From: Flavobacterium sp.
GTDB lineage: Bacteria > Bacteroidota > Bacteroidia > Flavobacteriales > Flavobacteriaceae
Direction of reading: 5' to 3'
Assembly: GCF_024710485.1 (NCBI RefSeq)
Contig: NZ_JANJUQ010000018.1
Coordinates: forward strand, 25,408 to 89,407
DNA length: 64,000 nucleotides
Shown: piece after piece, positions 1 to 7,365 of the stretch
How positions within the stretch are numbered: position 1 is the stretch's first letter
Layout: every line of letters starts with the position of its first letter
The notes under the pieces: model-generated
What the model saw: only the letters and a program-made list of their open reading frames with translations
The model's database searches: none
What the model was told of the DNA's origin: nothing
Made by a program: the position numbers and the translations under genes

Positions 1-110
1 TCCGCAATAACAATTTCAAAATCGGTTACTGTCTGAACACTGTACCCTACAAGAACTTTGTGAAGCCATTCTTCAGAGTTATAAGTGGTGATGATGACGG
101 ATAATTTCAT
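1..110 (-). CDS. Glycosyltransferase family 2, N-terminal fragment
   Basis: The reverse strand reads MKLSVIITTYNSEEWLHKVL and runs off the left edge of the window, so only the first 36 codons are visible. The opening beta-strand followed by TTYN is the classic start of a GT-A fold family 2 glycosyltransferase, which transfers sugars from nucleotide donors in polysaccharide or LPS synthesis. The start ATG at 110 is 37 bases after the end of the acyltransferase gene on the same strand, so the two may be co-transcribed. The acceptor and donor cannot be told from this fragment. Confidence 0.8.
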   Translation of the reverse strand, partial: MKLSVIITTYNSEEWLHKVLVGYSVQTVTDFEIVIA

Positions 111-147
111 TATTACAATAATACTAAAATAAAATTGTAAGTCGCCA

Positions 148-1035
148 CTAGTTGGCCAATTTGTTTTTGCCTTTGTGCTTCCAACGCTTGTGTGTCCATA
201 GGTAAAATTCGGGGGCTTCCATAATTTGCTGCTCTACTTTTCTCAAAAAAGTTTCCGTAATTTGATAATCCGGCACCGCCGAAGCATGGTCTGAAAGAAG
301 CTCAAATTCAGCCTCATAAAAACCCCTCTTTACTTTTTTTACTTTCAAAAAAACAACAGTCATATCAAATCGTTTCGCTAACATTTCAGCACCGGTATGC
401 ACCGGAACCTCAACGCCCATAAAGGTACTCCAATAGGTTTTCTTTTTCAACTGCGGCGATTGGTCGCTGGCAAATCCGTAGAGACCTTTAATCCCGGCCG
501 TTTCATTGCCTTCTATGGTTGGAATGGCTTGCTTGGTAGTGATTAAATGAGCTTCAAAACGAGACCTTATTTTCCTAACCAAATTGTCAAAATACTTGTT
601 GTTAATTCTTTTGTAAATGGCATAGCCGGCGAAATCAGCTTTCGAATTAATCGAAATCACCCACTCATAACTGGCATAATGCGCGCACATCAAAGCTACA
701 CTTTTACCACTTTTCTCGAATTCCTTATAAAGCTCAATGTTTTTAAAAACAAAACGTTTCTCAATTTCCTCGATTGAAATGGTCATCGTTTTTATCATTT
801 CCAAAAACATGTCGCACAAATGACGATAAGATGCTTTTTCAATGAGTTTCCTTTCTTTCTCACTCAAATGTGGCAACGCAAGCGCGATATTGGCCCGCAC
901 TACCTTTTTGCGGTACCCGAAAACGTGATATACCAAAACATACACAAAATCTGAAAAAAGATACAATAACCTGAACGGAAGAATGGAGATAAGAAACAGT
1001 AACGGGTATAAGATTAAAAACAGTAACAGTTGCAT
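148..1035 (-). CDS. Lysophospholipid/lipid A acyltransferase (LpxL/HtrB family)
   Basis: A 295-residue inner-membrane acyltransferase of the LpxL/LpxM (HtrB) family, which adds a secondary acyl chain to lipid A or a related aminolipid. An N-terminal hydrophobic segment (MQLLLFLILYPLLFLISILP) anchors it. The catalytic HX4E motif is visible as HYASYE around residue 120, and the C-terminal YLWTHKRWK is the family's usual ending. The frame is open up to 1062, but the ATG at 1035 directly precedes the membrane helix and gives the normal family length. It sits upstream of a GT2 gene on the same strand, fitting an envelope-glycolipid role. The exact acyl acceptor is not determinable. Confidence 0.88.
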   Translation of the reverse strand: MQLLLFLILYPLLFLISILPFRLLYLFSDFVYVLVYHVFGYRKKVVRANIALALPHLSEKERKLIEKASYRHLCDMFLEMIKTMTISIEEIEKRFVFKNIELYKEFEKSGKSVALMCAHYASYEWVISINSKADFAGYAIYKRINNKYFDNLVRKIRSRFEAHLITTKQAIPTIEGNETAGIKGLYGFASDQSPQLKKKTYWSTFMGVEVPVHTGAEMLAKRFDMTVVFLKVKKVKRGFYEAEFELLSDHASAVPDYQITETFLRKVEQQIMEAPEFYLWTHKRWKHKGKNKLAN

Positions 1036-1108
1036 TTTCTCTTTTTCGGCAAATATAACCAAAACCTAATTCTTGTGATTTACATTATCTTTACAAAAAA
1101 ATTGTAAA

Positions 1109-1675
1109 ATGAATCCCAACGAAGAAGTTCACAAGGCTTTTGAAGTCATCCAAAACGGCGGCATCATCCTCTATCCTACCGATACGGTTTGGGGAATCGG
1201 GTGCGATGCGACCAATCCTGAGGCTGTAAAAAAAATCTACGCCCTTAAACAACGTGAAGAAACCAAGAGTATGATCGTGTTGATGAATGGCGAAAAAATG
1301 ATGTACAACGTTTTCAAGGACATACCTGAAGTGGCATGGCAAATCTTGGATTTTTCCGAAAAGCCTACCACCTTAATCTTGGATAATCCGAGAAATGTAG
1401 CCGCCAACCTCATTGCAGAAGACAAAACGTTAGGTATAAGAATCGTGAAAGAACCATTTTGCTTTAAACTAATGGAGCGCATGAAAAAGCCGTTGGTTTC
1501 TACTTCCGCTAATATCTCCGGACAACCAACTCCAAAATCTTTTAAAGAAATCAGTACCGAAATTATAAACGGTGTAGACTATGTAGTAAATTTGCACCGC
1601 GAAAAAACCTGTGATAAACCGTCAACAATTATTAAATTAACCAATGACAGTCAGGTGAAGATTATCAGGAAATAA
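1109..1675 (+). CDS. L-threonylcarbamoyladenylate synthase (Sua5/YciO/YrdC family)
   Basis: A 188-residue single-domain YrdC/Sua5 protein. The family makes threonylcarbamoyl-AMP from threonine, bicarbonate and ATP, the first step of t6A37 modification in ANN-decoding tRNAs. Hallmarks visible are YPTDTVWGIGCDA near residue 22, the KXR-like ALKQREETKSMIVL stretch near 45, and the late STSANISGQPTP segment near 130. It lacks the extra C-terminal Sua5 domain, so it is TsaC-like. It is transcribed divergently from the acyltransferase and the start is fixed by the short intergenic gap. Confidence 0.93.
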   Translation: MNPNEEVHKAFEVIQNGGIILYPTDTVWGIGCDATNPEAVKKIYALKQREETKSMIVLMNGEKMMYNVFKDIPEVAWQILDFSEKPTTLILDNPRNVAANLIAEDKTLGIRIVKEPFCFKLMERMKKPLVSTSANISGQPTPKSFKEISTEIINGVDYVVNLHREKTCDKPSTIIKLTNDSQVKIIRK

Positions 1676-1702
1676 CATAAAGGTTATCTTGTCTTTTCAA
1701 CC

Positions 1703-1756
1703 ATCGGGAGAAATCACAAAAATGACCTAATGAGATTTCTCCTCCGGCGAAATGAC
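1703..1756. repeat. Degenerate intergenic palindromic repeat
   Basis: Between tsaC-like and cca genes, GGAGAAATC (1707-1715) is answered by its reverse complement GATTTCTCC (1734-1742), followed by GGCGAAATGACA. Stretches of this kind (AAATGAC, AGATTTCTCC, CGAAATGACA) are, from memory, common as scattered intergenic palindromes in Bacteroidota. Here it looks like a decayed copy. Only one is seen in this window. Confidence 0.45.
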
Positions 1757-1774
1757 AAAACAGAATCGGAATAA

Positions 1775-3196
1775 ATGAATTACACCAAAGCTTTACACAA
1801 TCCAATATTTAAAATTATAGCACAAGCTAGCCAAGAACTCAACCTGGAAAGTTATGTAATTGGCGGCTTTGTCCGTGATTTTTTACTGCAACGCGATTTC
1901 AAAAAAGACATCGACATAGTGGCGGTAGGTTCCGGAATCGATTTGGCTCTGAAAGTCTCCGAATTATTGCCCAACAAACCCAAAGTACAAGTCTTTAAAA
2001 ACTATGGTACCGCCATGTTGCGCTACAAAGAAATAGACATCGAGTTTGTAGGCGCGCGCAAAGAAAGTTATGCTGAAGACAGTCGCAATCCTTTAGTGGA
2101 AAACGGCACATTGGAAGACGATCAAAACCGACGCGACTTTACCATTAACGCCTTGGCTTTTTCTTTAAATCCGAACAATTACGGTGATTTGGTTGATCCT
2201 TTTAACGGATTAACCGATTTGCAAAACAAACTCATCAAAACGCCTTTGGAACCTAATGTAACCTATTCTGATGATCCGTTGCGGATGATGCGTGCCATTC
2301 GTTTTGCCACACAGCTGAATTTCACCATCGAAGAAAAGTCATTGCAAGCCATAGCCGACAATAAAGACCGAATTAAAATTATTTCCGGCGAGCGCATCGT
2401 GGATGAATTGAATAAAATTCTGGAAACTTCGAAACCGTCCATCGGCTTTTTGCATTTGTACAAAACCGGTTTGTTGGATCTCATTTTACCCGAATTGACA
2501 GCGCTCAACAATGTGGAAGAAATGGAAGGTCATACCCATAAAAACAACTTCTACCATACGTTGGAGGTTGTAGACAATATTAGCCCGAATACCGACGATG
2601 TTTGGTTGCGTTGGGCCGCTTTGTTACACGATATTGGCAAAGCACCAACCAAACGCTTCAATAAAAAACAAGGCTGGACGTTTCACGGACACGAATTTTT
2701 GGGTGGTAAAATGGTCAAAAGAATCTTCGAACGCTTGCACATGCCGCTGAACCACAAGATGAAGTTTGTGCAAAAAATGGTAATGCTGAGTTCCAGACCA
2801 ATCGTATTGTCCGAAGATATAGTAACCGATTCGGCTGTACGGAGACTGGTGTTTGATGCCGGCGAAGATGTAGACAATTTGATGACATTATGCGAAGCCG
2901 ACATCACGACTAAAAATCCGGCAAAATTCAAAAAATACCACAACAATTTTGACATCGTTCGTCGCAAAATTATTGAAGTCGAAGAGCGCGATCACATCCG
3001 TAATTTCCAGCCGCCCATTTCGGGAGAAGAAATTATGGAACTTTTTAATTTACAACCTTCTCGAGAAATCGGCATGTTGAAAGAAGCGGTAAAAGAAGCC
3101 ATTTTGGAAGGAGAAATCCCGAACGAATACCGAGCGGCTTATGATTTTGTAGTGGCCAAAGCGGAAAAAATGGGGTTGAAAAAAGTGGCTGAGTAA
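1775..3196 (+). CDS. cca: CCA-adding tRNA nucleotidyltransferase with HD domain
   Basis: A 473-residue class II nucleotidyltransferase that builds or repairs the CCA end of tRNAs. The head domain shows GGFVRD (30-35) and the metal-binding DID (45-47). The [11 protein letters not shown] motif follows near residue 120. The [18 protein letters not shown] segment lies in the tRNA-binding neck. A C-terminal HD phosphohydrolase domain carries [12 protein letters not shown] near residue 285, as in many Bacteroidota homologues. Poly(A) polymerase activity cannot be excluded from sequence alone, but the length and HD domain favour CCA addition. Its last two codons and stop fall inside the first CTNAG repeat arm. 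Confidence 0.93.
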   Translation: MNYTKALHNPIFKIIAQASQELNLESYVIGGFVRDFLLQRDFKKDIDIVAVGSGIDLALKVSELLPNKPKVQVFKNYGTAMLRYKEIDIEFVGARKESYAEDSRNPLVENGTLEDDQNRRDFTINALAFSLNPNNYGDLVDPFNGLTDLQNKLIKTPLEPNVTYSDDPLRMMRAIRFATQLNFTIEEKSLQAIADNKDRIKIISGERIVDELNKILETSKPSIGFLHLYKTGLLDLILPELTALNNVEEMEGHTHKNNFYHTLEVVDNISPNTDDVWLRWAALLHDIGKAPTKRFNKKQGWTFHGHEFLGGKMVKRIFERLHMPLNHKMKFVQKMVMLSSRPIVLSEDIVTDSAVRRLVFDAGEDVDNLMTLCEADITTKNPAKFKKYHNNFDIVRRKIIEVEERDHIRNFQPPISGEEIMELFNLQPSREIGMLKEAVKEAILEGEIPNEYRAAYDFVVAKAEKMGLKKVAE

Positions 3197-3335
3197 CTGA
3201 GTTACTATGTGACTGAGTCAGGACTTTTTTCTTAAAAAATTAATAAACTATTATCATTTGTTTCAGTTAAAAACATACAATTACATTTTAAATTTGCAAC
3301 TCAGTTACTCAGCTACTTAGTAACTCAGCTATTCT
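3188..3335. repeat. CTNAG 8-bp array, inverted pair (copy A)
   Basis: Left arm (about 3188-3220) reads units such as CTGAGTAA and CTGAGTTA. The right arm (about 3298-3331) reads the complementary sense, e.g. CTCAGTTA, CTCAGCTA, CTTAGTAA, CTCAGCTA. The CTNAG cores recur about every 8 bases in both arms, and the arms are imperfect reverse complements separated by an AT-rich spacer of about 75 bases. The left arm begins inside the last codons of cca and the right arm ends 6 bases before the heme A synthase ATG. The same structure recurs at 6351, 8713, 9534, 12990 and (one arm) 58232. Confidence 0.85.
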
Positions 3336-3340
3336 AAACT

Positions 3341-4360
3341 ATGAAAAAAGACAAATCAGTCATTTATTGGCTACTTTCAGGCTGTGTTTTAGTGTTTATT
3401 ATGGTGGTTGTAGGCGGTATTACACGCTTAACCAATTCGGGTTTATCTATGACCGACTGGCATTTGGTGACCGATACTTTCCCTCCGATGAGCGAGGAAA
3501 AATGGGTACATGCCTTTGAAGAATACAAGAAATATCCCGAATACCAAAAAATCAATATCCACAACGATTTTCAGTTAGATGACTATAAATTCATCTATTT
3601 CTGGGAGTGGTTTCATCGTTTTATAGGGAGAATTATCGGGTTGGTATTCATCATTCCTTTTGTTTATTTCTTAATTAAAAAACGAATCGATAAAGCCACT
3701 TTAAACAAATGCTTTATCCTACTGGGAATGGGCGCTTTGCAAGGTTTCTTTGGTTGGTTTATGGTAAAAAGCGGTTTGGTTGACAATCCGGATGTGAGTC
3801 ATTTTAGATTGGCTTTACACTTGACTTTCGCTTTCATCACCTTTGCGTATACGCTTTGGGTAGCATTGGACTTGATTTATCCGGAAAGAAAAGAAGTGAT
3901 TGTACCACTCAAAAAATTAGCGCGAATTACTATGCTCTTCCTAATCGTGCAAATCATTTACGGTGGTTTCGTGGCCGGTTTAAACGCAGGATTGATTCAC
4001 AACCACTGGCCACTGATGAGTGACGGACAGTTTTTCCACGACAGCATCAAATTGGAATACGACAGCTGGCTATTGCGTTTCACCGAAGGCAAAAGCGGCG
4101 TGCAATTTGTACACCGAACTATGGCTTACGTAGTAGTAGGTTTGATCTTATTTTTTTATTTCAAGAGCAAAAAACATACGCTTACCCTCCAACAACAAAA
4201 AGGCTTAAATACTTTAGTATTCTTAGTATTTGTGCAATTTGCATTAGGCGTATTCACTTTGTTGTATGCGGTTCCGCTTTGGTTGGGCTTAACGCATCAG
4301 GTGGTGGCTTTCTTTTTATTAACGGCAATGACCTATACCTTACACCGATTTAGTAAATAA
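3341..4360 (+). CDS. Heme A synthase (COX15/CtaA family)
   Basis: A 339-residue polytopic membrane protein that oxidises the C8 methyl of heme O to heme A for aa3-type cytochrome oxidase. The family signature GGITRLTNSGLSMTDW is at residues 25-40. Conserved heme-ligand histidines are visible in EWFHRFIGR, FRLALHLTF, VQFVHRTMAY and LGLTHQVVAF, spread over about eight hydrophobic segments. The length suits the Cox15-type subgroup. No other oxidase gene is adjacent. It lies just after CTNAG copy A and ends in a strong bidirectional terminator. Confidence 0.93.
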   Translation: MKKDKSVIYWLLSGCVLVFIMVVVGGITRLTNSGLSMTDWHLVTDTFPPMSEEKWVHAFEEYKKYPEYQKINIHNDFQLDDYKFIYFWEWFHRFIGRIIGLVFIIPFVYFLIKKRIDKATLNKCFILLGMGALQGFFGWFMVKSGLVDNPDVSHFRLALHLTFAFITFAYTLWVALDLIYPERKEVIVPLKKLARITMLFLIVQIIYGGFVAGLNAGLIHNHWPLMSDGQFFHDSIKLEYDSWLLRFTEGKSGVQFVHRTMAYVVVGLILFFYFKSKKHTLTLQQQKGLNTLVFLVFVQFALGVFTLLYAVPLWLGLTHQVVAFFLLTAMTYTLHRFSK

Positions 4361-4370
4361 AACAAATAAT

Positions 4371-4400
4371 AAAAAAGTCCCGATTACTCGGGACTTTTTT
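4371..4400. terminator. Bidirectional intrinsic terminator
   Basis: AAGTCCCG and CGGGACTT form a perfect stem around ATTACT, with A6 on one side and T6 on the other, so it can stop transcription from both the heme A synthase gene (plus) and the thioredoxin-like gene (minus), whose stop is only 3 bases away. Confidence 0.88.
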
Positions 4401-4402
4401 AT

Positions 4403-5008
4403 TTATGCTTTTTTCTTGGTTTTAATAGAACATCCTATGGCTTTAGTAAGCGCCGGACTCGGGTCAGTTCCGTTATCTAGCGCACGAATGGCATTTTCCA
4501 GGTATTTCTCTTTTACCGCCGAAGCATCATCGGTATTGTCGTCGATAGCACCAATGTATTTCACAATTAAATTTTTATCCAACAAAAACACATGTGGCGT
4601 TTTAGTAGCGCCATATTGCGGATAAATCTTTTGGCCTTCGTCTACCAAGTAAGGGAATGCAAATCCTTTTTGTTGGGCTTTTTCCTGCATCAACTCGTAA
4701 GTGTCTGCCGGTTGGGCTTCGGGATCATTAGGGTTAATCGCCAACAATACATACCCTTTCGATTTGTATTTTTTGGCAATGGCATTAATTCGATCTTCAT
4801 ACTTAATGGCAAACGGACATGTATTGCAAGTAAACACCACAATAAATCCTTTGGCATCTTTGTAATCGGCCATGCTGTACATTTTGCCGTCAACCGATTT
4901 TAATTTGAAGTCGGTGGCTTTGTCTCCCGGTTGGTAACCGTTAGACACTGTAGTTTCGCCCACAAACAAGGAGCTGAAAAACAAAATAAGTAAGGATAAA
5001 AATTTCAT
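4403..5008 (-). CDS. Secreted thioredoxin-family/redoxin protein
   Basis: A 201-residue protein with a hydrophobic N-terminus (MKFLSLLILFFSSLFVG), so probably periplasmic or membrane-tethered. The AhpC/TSA-redoxin fold is indicated by GDKATDFKLKSVDGK, then VVFTCNTCPFAIKYEDR with a CXXC pair near residue 60-63, then YPQYGATKTPHVFLLDK containing the cis-Pro loop. It resembles the peroxiredoxin-like thioredoxin-family proteins with TCNTCP motifs; the exact substrate is unknown. It is followed by a second thioredoxin-fold gene 11 bases upstream on the same strand, suggesting a two-gene redox operon. Confidence 0.88.
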   Translation of the reverse strand: MKFLSLLILFFSSLFVGETTVSNGYQPGDKATDFKLKSVDGKMYSMADYKDAKGFIVVFTCNTCPFAIKYEDRINAIAKKYKSKGYVLLAINPNDPEAQPADTYELMQEKAQQKGFAFPYLVDEGQKIYPQYGATKTPHVFLLDKNLIVKYIGAIDDNTDDASAVKEKYLENAIRALDNGTDPSPALTKAIGCSIKTKKKA

Positions 5009-5019
5009 AGTGACTAATT

Positions 5020-5505
5020 TTAGTTTTGATGGATAAATGCGTTTACATAGTCGTTAAGTTCGGTAAAACTTTCAAATTCTCGCTCAGCAAACAACTTTCG
5101 TTTACCGTTTAGGATGAGTGTAGCCGGAATGGCTCCGGACCAAGAAGCATCAATTTTGTCCAACCAAGCATTGTACTCTTTGTCGCTTAACAAAACTACT
5201 TGAGCTGTTATTTTCTTTCTGTATACAAACGGAATCAGTTTCTTTTCTAAATCTTTCCGGCTGTCTAAACTCACTAAAATGACTTTCACTTTCGGATTTT
5301 CGGTATGTAACTTTTCAAAATAAGGCAACTCTTTAATACATGGTGCGCACCAAGTAGCCCAAAAGTTAATCACATAAGTAGTATCATCTTCTTTGATAAT
5401 TGCTTTTTCAAAGGCGTCAAACTTTTCATAAACCGCTATTTGAGCGGAAGCAGATTGACACATCGTCAATCCTAAAACGAAAAAAACAGAAGCAAGCAAT
5501 CTCAT
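5020..5505 (-). CDS. TlpA-like periplasmic thiol:disulfide oxidoreductase
   Basis: A 161-residue thioredoxin-fold protein with signal peptide MRLLASVFFVLGLTMCQSASA. The active site is WATWCAPCIKELPYFEKL near residue 50, the typical WCXPC of TlpA/ResA reductases, which reduce disulfides in periplasmic client proteins such as apocytochromes. GAIPATLIL supplies the cis-Pro loop. It is upstream of, and likely co-transcribed with, the redoxin-family gene ending at 4403. The nearby heme A synthase fits a respiratory maturation context, but that is inference. Confidence 0.88.
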   Translation of the reverse strand: MRLLASVFFVLGLTMCQSASAQIAVYEKFDAFEKAIIKEDDTTYVINFWATWCAPCIKELPYFEKLHTENPKVKVILVSLDSRKDLEKKLIPFVYRKKITAQVVLLSDKEYNAWLDKIDASWSGAIPATLILNGKRKLFAEREFESFTELNDYVNAFIHQN

Positions 5506-5589
5506 ATTTCGGATTTAAAGATAACGAAGTTACCAAATTAGCATTTACGAAATGAAGCAGTTAACAAAACTTTACGAACTGTAAATGAC

Positions 5590-6345
5590 TTATCCCAACC
5601 ACTCTTTAAAATCGTTCACGCGTTCTCTTGCCACAATAACCTCATCGTCTTTGTAGGTTGGCAAGATGACTTTTAATCTTGAATTGCTGTGTAGTTGGAT
5701 TTCTTTAATCGCTTTCATCGGAATAATAAATTTGCGAGAAACGCGGTAAAACAGATCCGGATCGAGTTCGGTTTCGAGTTGTTCCAAAGTCGTATCTAAC
5801 AGATAATCGCGATTGTCTAAAGTGTGCAAGTATGTGCCTTTGTTCTCGCTATAAAAACATTCAACTTCTTCAATGGCAATCATCTTGAGTTGCTGTCCCA
5901 TTTTGATGGTAAAGCGTTTTTTGTATTGTCGGTCGATAGGATTGACCAACATCTTTTTGATGGCTTCAAAATCCAAACCGGAAACCAGATTTTTTTGAAA
6001 TTGACTTTTGAATTTTGTAATAGCCATTGCTAAATCGTCTTCGTCTATCGGTTTTAACAAATAATCTACACTGTTGAGTTTGAAGGCGCGCAAGGCATAT
6101 TCATCATAAGCCGTAGTAAAAATAACAGCGCTTTTGATGTCGATTTTTTCAAAGATTTCAAACGACAATCCATCGGACAACTGGATGTCAAGGAAAATCA
6201 AATCGGGATGCTCATTCGTATTGAACCAAGCAATCGATTCTTCAACGGAATGCAATAAGGTATGGACGGTCAAACCCAGTTTCTCCACTTTTCGCTGGAG
6301 TAATCGGGCGGCGGGTTTTTCGTCTTCGATGATGAGGATGTTCAT
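5590..6345 (-). CDS. LytTR-family response regulator
   Basis: A 251-residue two-domain regulator. The receiver domain starts MNILIIEDEKPAARL, with the acidic pair at 8-9, phosphoacceptor Asp 53 in LIFLDIQLSDG and the Lys in LLKPIDEDD near residue 108. A LytTR DNA-binding domain occupies about 145-250 (KMIAIEEVECFYSENKGTYLHT and FYRVSRKFIIPMKAI). It lies downstream of the LytS-type kinase gene at 7366-8703, which is the natural partner, with three 2TM genes between. CTNAG copy B sits in its leader, 5 bases upstream of the ATG. Confidence 0.95.
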   Translation of the reverse strand: MNILIIEDEKPAARLLQRKVEKLGLTVHTLLHSVEESIAWFNTNEHPDLIFLDIQLSDGLSFEIFEKIDIKSAVIFTTAYDEYALRAFKLNSVDYLLKPIDEDDLAMAITKFKSQFQKNLVSGLDFEAIKKMLVNPIDRQYKKRFTIKMGQQLKMIAIEEVECFYSENKGTYLHTLDNRDYLLDTTLEQLETELDPDLFYRVSRKFIIPMKAIKEIQLHSNSRLKVILPTYKDDEVIVARERVNDFKEWLG

Positions 6346-6350
6346 ATTTT

Positions 6351-6428
6351 AAGGTTCTAAGATTCTAAGGTTCTAAGGTACTGAGGTCTTTTCATTTAGA
6401 ACCTTAATACCTTAGTGCCTTAGCACCT
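6351..6428. repeat. CTNAG 8-bp array, inverted pair (copy B)
   Basis: Left arm 6351-6388 consists of units like CTAAGGTT and CTGAGGTC; right arm 6396-6428 of TTAGAACC, TTAGTGCC, TTAGCACC. The loop is only about 8 bases, so the minus-strand transcript could fold into a long imperfect hairpin. It begins 7 bases after the stop of the last 2TM gene and ends against the response regulator start, and so could attenuate or process the operon mRNA between them. It has no U-run on either side, unlike the intrinsic terminators here. Confidence 0.88.
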
Positions 6429-6435
6429 AATTTAT

Positions 6436-6744
6436 TTATTCCCATTTATTATTTTTCTCTTTCTCCATTAACTCTTTAATCTTCTTGTCTTCCCAGTCTT
6501 TGCCTAAAATCATGGTCGGCATAAAAACGGAAAGTCCATGCGCGGCTAAACCGATACCCCAGAAAAAGGCAGTAGAAAATTGTCGAAGTTCCAAACTCCA
6601 ATTGTCACTACTGCTAAATTGAATCTGAGAAATTATGATGGCGGTATTGATCACCAAATAAACTGCGGCATGCGTATAAAATCCTTTTATTTTTTGGACT
6701 CTTTTAGCCGCTTCTTGGTATTTAATTTCGTCGTATTGTTCCAT
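6436..6744 (-). CDS. Small 2TM-domain membrane protein (2TM-3)
   Basis: A 102-residue protein: a charged N-terminal helix (YQEAAKRVQKIKGFYTHAAVY), two transmembrane helices joined by a short linker, and a basic/acidic tail (GKDWEDKKIKELMEKEK). This is the 2TM domain layout (PF13239), whose function is unknown. It is the third of three free-standing copies transcribed after the LytS-type kinase, which carries a fourth copy. It starts 2 bases after the preceding stop. The family is suspected to help sense or assemble at the membrane, but this is inference. Confidence 0.88.
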   Translation of the reverse strand: MEQYDEIKYQEAAKRVQKIKGFYTHAAVYLVINTAIIISQIQFSSSDNWSLELRQFSTAFFWGIGLAAHGLSVFMPTMILGKDWEDKKIKELMEKEKNNKWE

Positions 6745-6746
6745 GA

Positions 6747-7046
6747 TTATTCAAATTTATTGCTTTTCTTTTCTTGTTCCATGTACTGTTTGATCTTTTT
6801 TTCTTCCCATTCTTTATTGAAAAACGGGAACCAATTAAAGACTTTCATCGCGTGAAAAAACAAGCCGATTCCCCAGCCTAACATCGACCAAATAAACCAT
6901 AAATATTGTGGTGTGTAGCGCAGGTTGATAAAAATCAACAATCCCATAACCAAAATATAGGAAGCCAAATGACCATAAAACCCTTTGATCTCCTCTACTT
7001 GCTTTTTGGCTTTTTGATAGCGTTCAAATTCGTGATTAGTTTCCAT
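6747..7046 (-). CDS. Small 2TM-domain membrane protein (2TM-2)
   Basis: A 99-residue protein starting METNHEFERYQKAK, with the 2TM pattern: KKQVEEIKGFYGHLASYILV, a second helix around LGWGIGLFFHAMKVFNWFPF, and the tail KEWEEKKIKQYMEQEKK. The frame is open further upstream to 7115, but that part overlaps the end of the preceding 2TM gene; the ATG at 7046, directly after that gene's stop, matches the paralogues. The shared GWGIGL and HA(M/L) positions suggest recent duplication from the kinase-fused copy. Confidence 0.88.
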   Translation of the reverse strand: METNHEFERYQKAKKQVEEIKGFYGHLASYILVMGLLIFINLRYTPQYLWFIWSMLGWGIGLFFHAMKVFNWFPFFNKEWEEKKIKQYMEQEKKSNKFE

Positions 7047-7048
7047 GA

Positions 7049-7363
7049 TTATTCCCATTTTTGTTGTTTGACTTTTTCCTTTTCCATGATTTTCTGAATG
7101 CGTTTTTGTTCCCATTGGTTACCGAAAACCTTCTGAGTTACGAACAATTGCATTGCTTGCATCACCAAGAAGAAGGTCCACAATCCCATCACAAATTCAT
7201 TGATAAAACGAATCGGCCAAAAGTTAAGCGGTACGTCAAAATAAGTCTTAGCCACATACACCGCAACCCCAATAACATATATAAATAAGTGCGTGTAAAA
7301 TTGTTTTAGCTTGTGTACGCGTTCTTTGACAATTTGTTCCAAAATTTCGTTCGATGGTTCCAT
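7049..7363 (-). CDS. Small 2TM-domain membrane protein (2TM-1)
   Basis: A 104-residue 2TM-domain protein (IVKERVHKLKQFYTHLFIYVIG, then FVMGLWTFFLVMQAMQLF, then GNQWEQKRIQKIMEKEK). It is the most diverged of the four copies, lacking the GWG motif. The chosen ATG (7363, MEPSNEI) follows the kinase stop without overlap; an alternative start at 7375 would overlap that gene by 10 bases. It is part of the kinase-2TM-2TM-2TM-regulator operon. Confidence 0.86.
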   Translation of the reverse strand: MEPSNEILEQIVKERVHKLKQFYTHLFIYVIGVAVYVAKTYFDVPLNFWPIRFINEFVMGLWTFFLVMQAMQLFVTQKVFGNQWEQKRIQKIMEKEKVKQQKWE

Positions 7364-7365
7364 AA

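Noticed and set aside
1109..1675. Full-length Sua5 with a C-terminal domain
   Set aside because: The gene stops after the single YrdC domain; no frameshifted second domain follows.
6436..7363. Phage holins or toxin-type small membrane proteins
   Set aside because: They carry the 2TM pattern shared with the kinase tail and lie in its operon.
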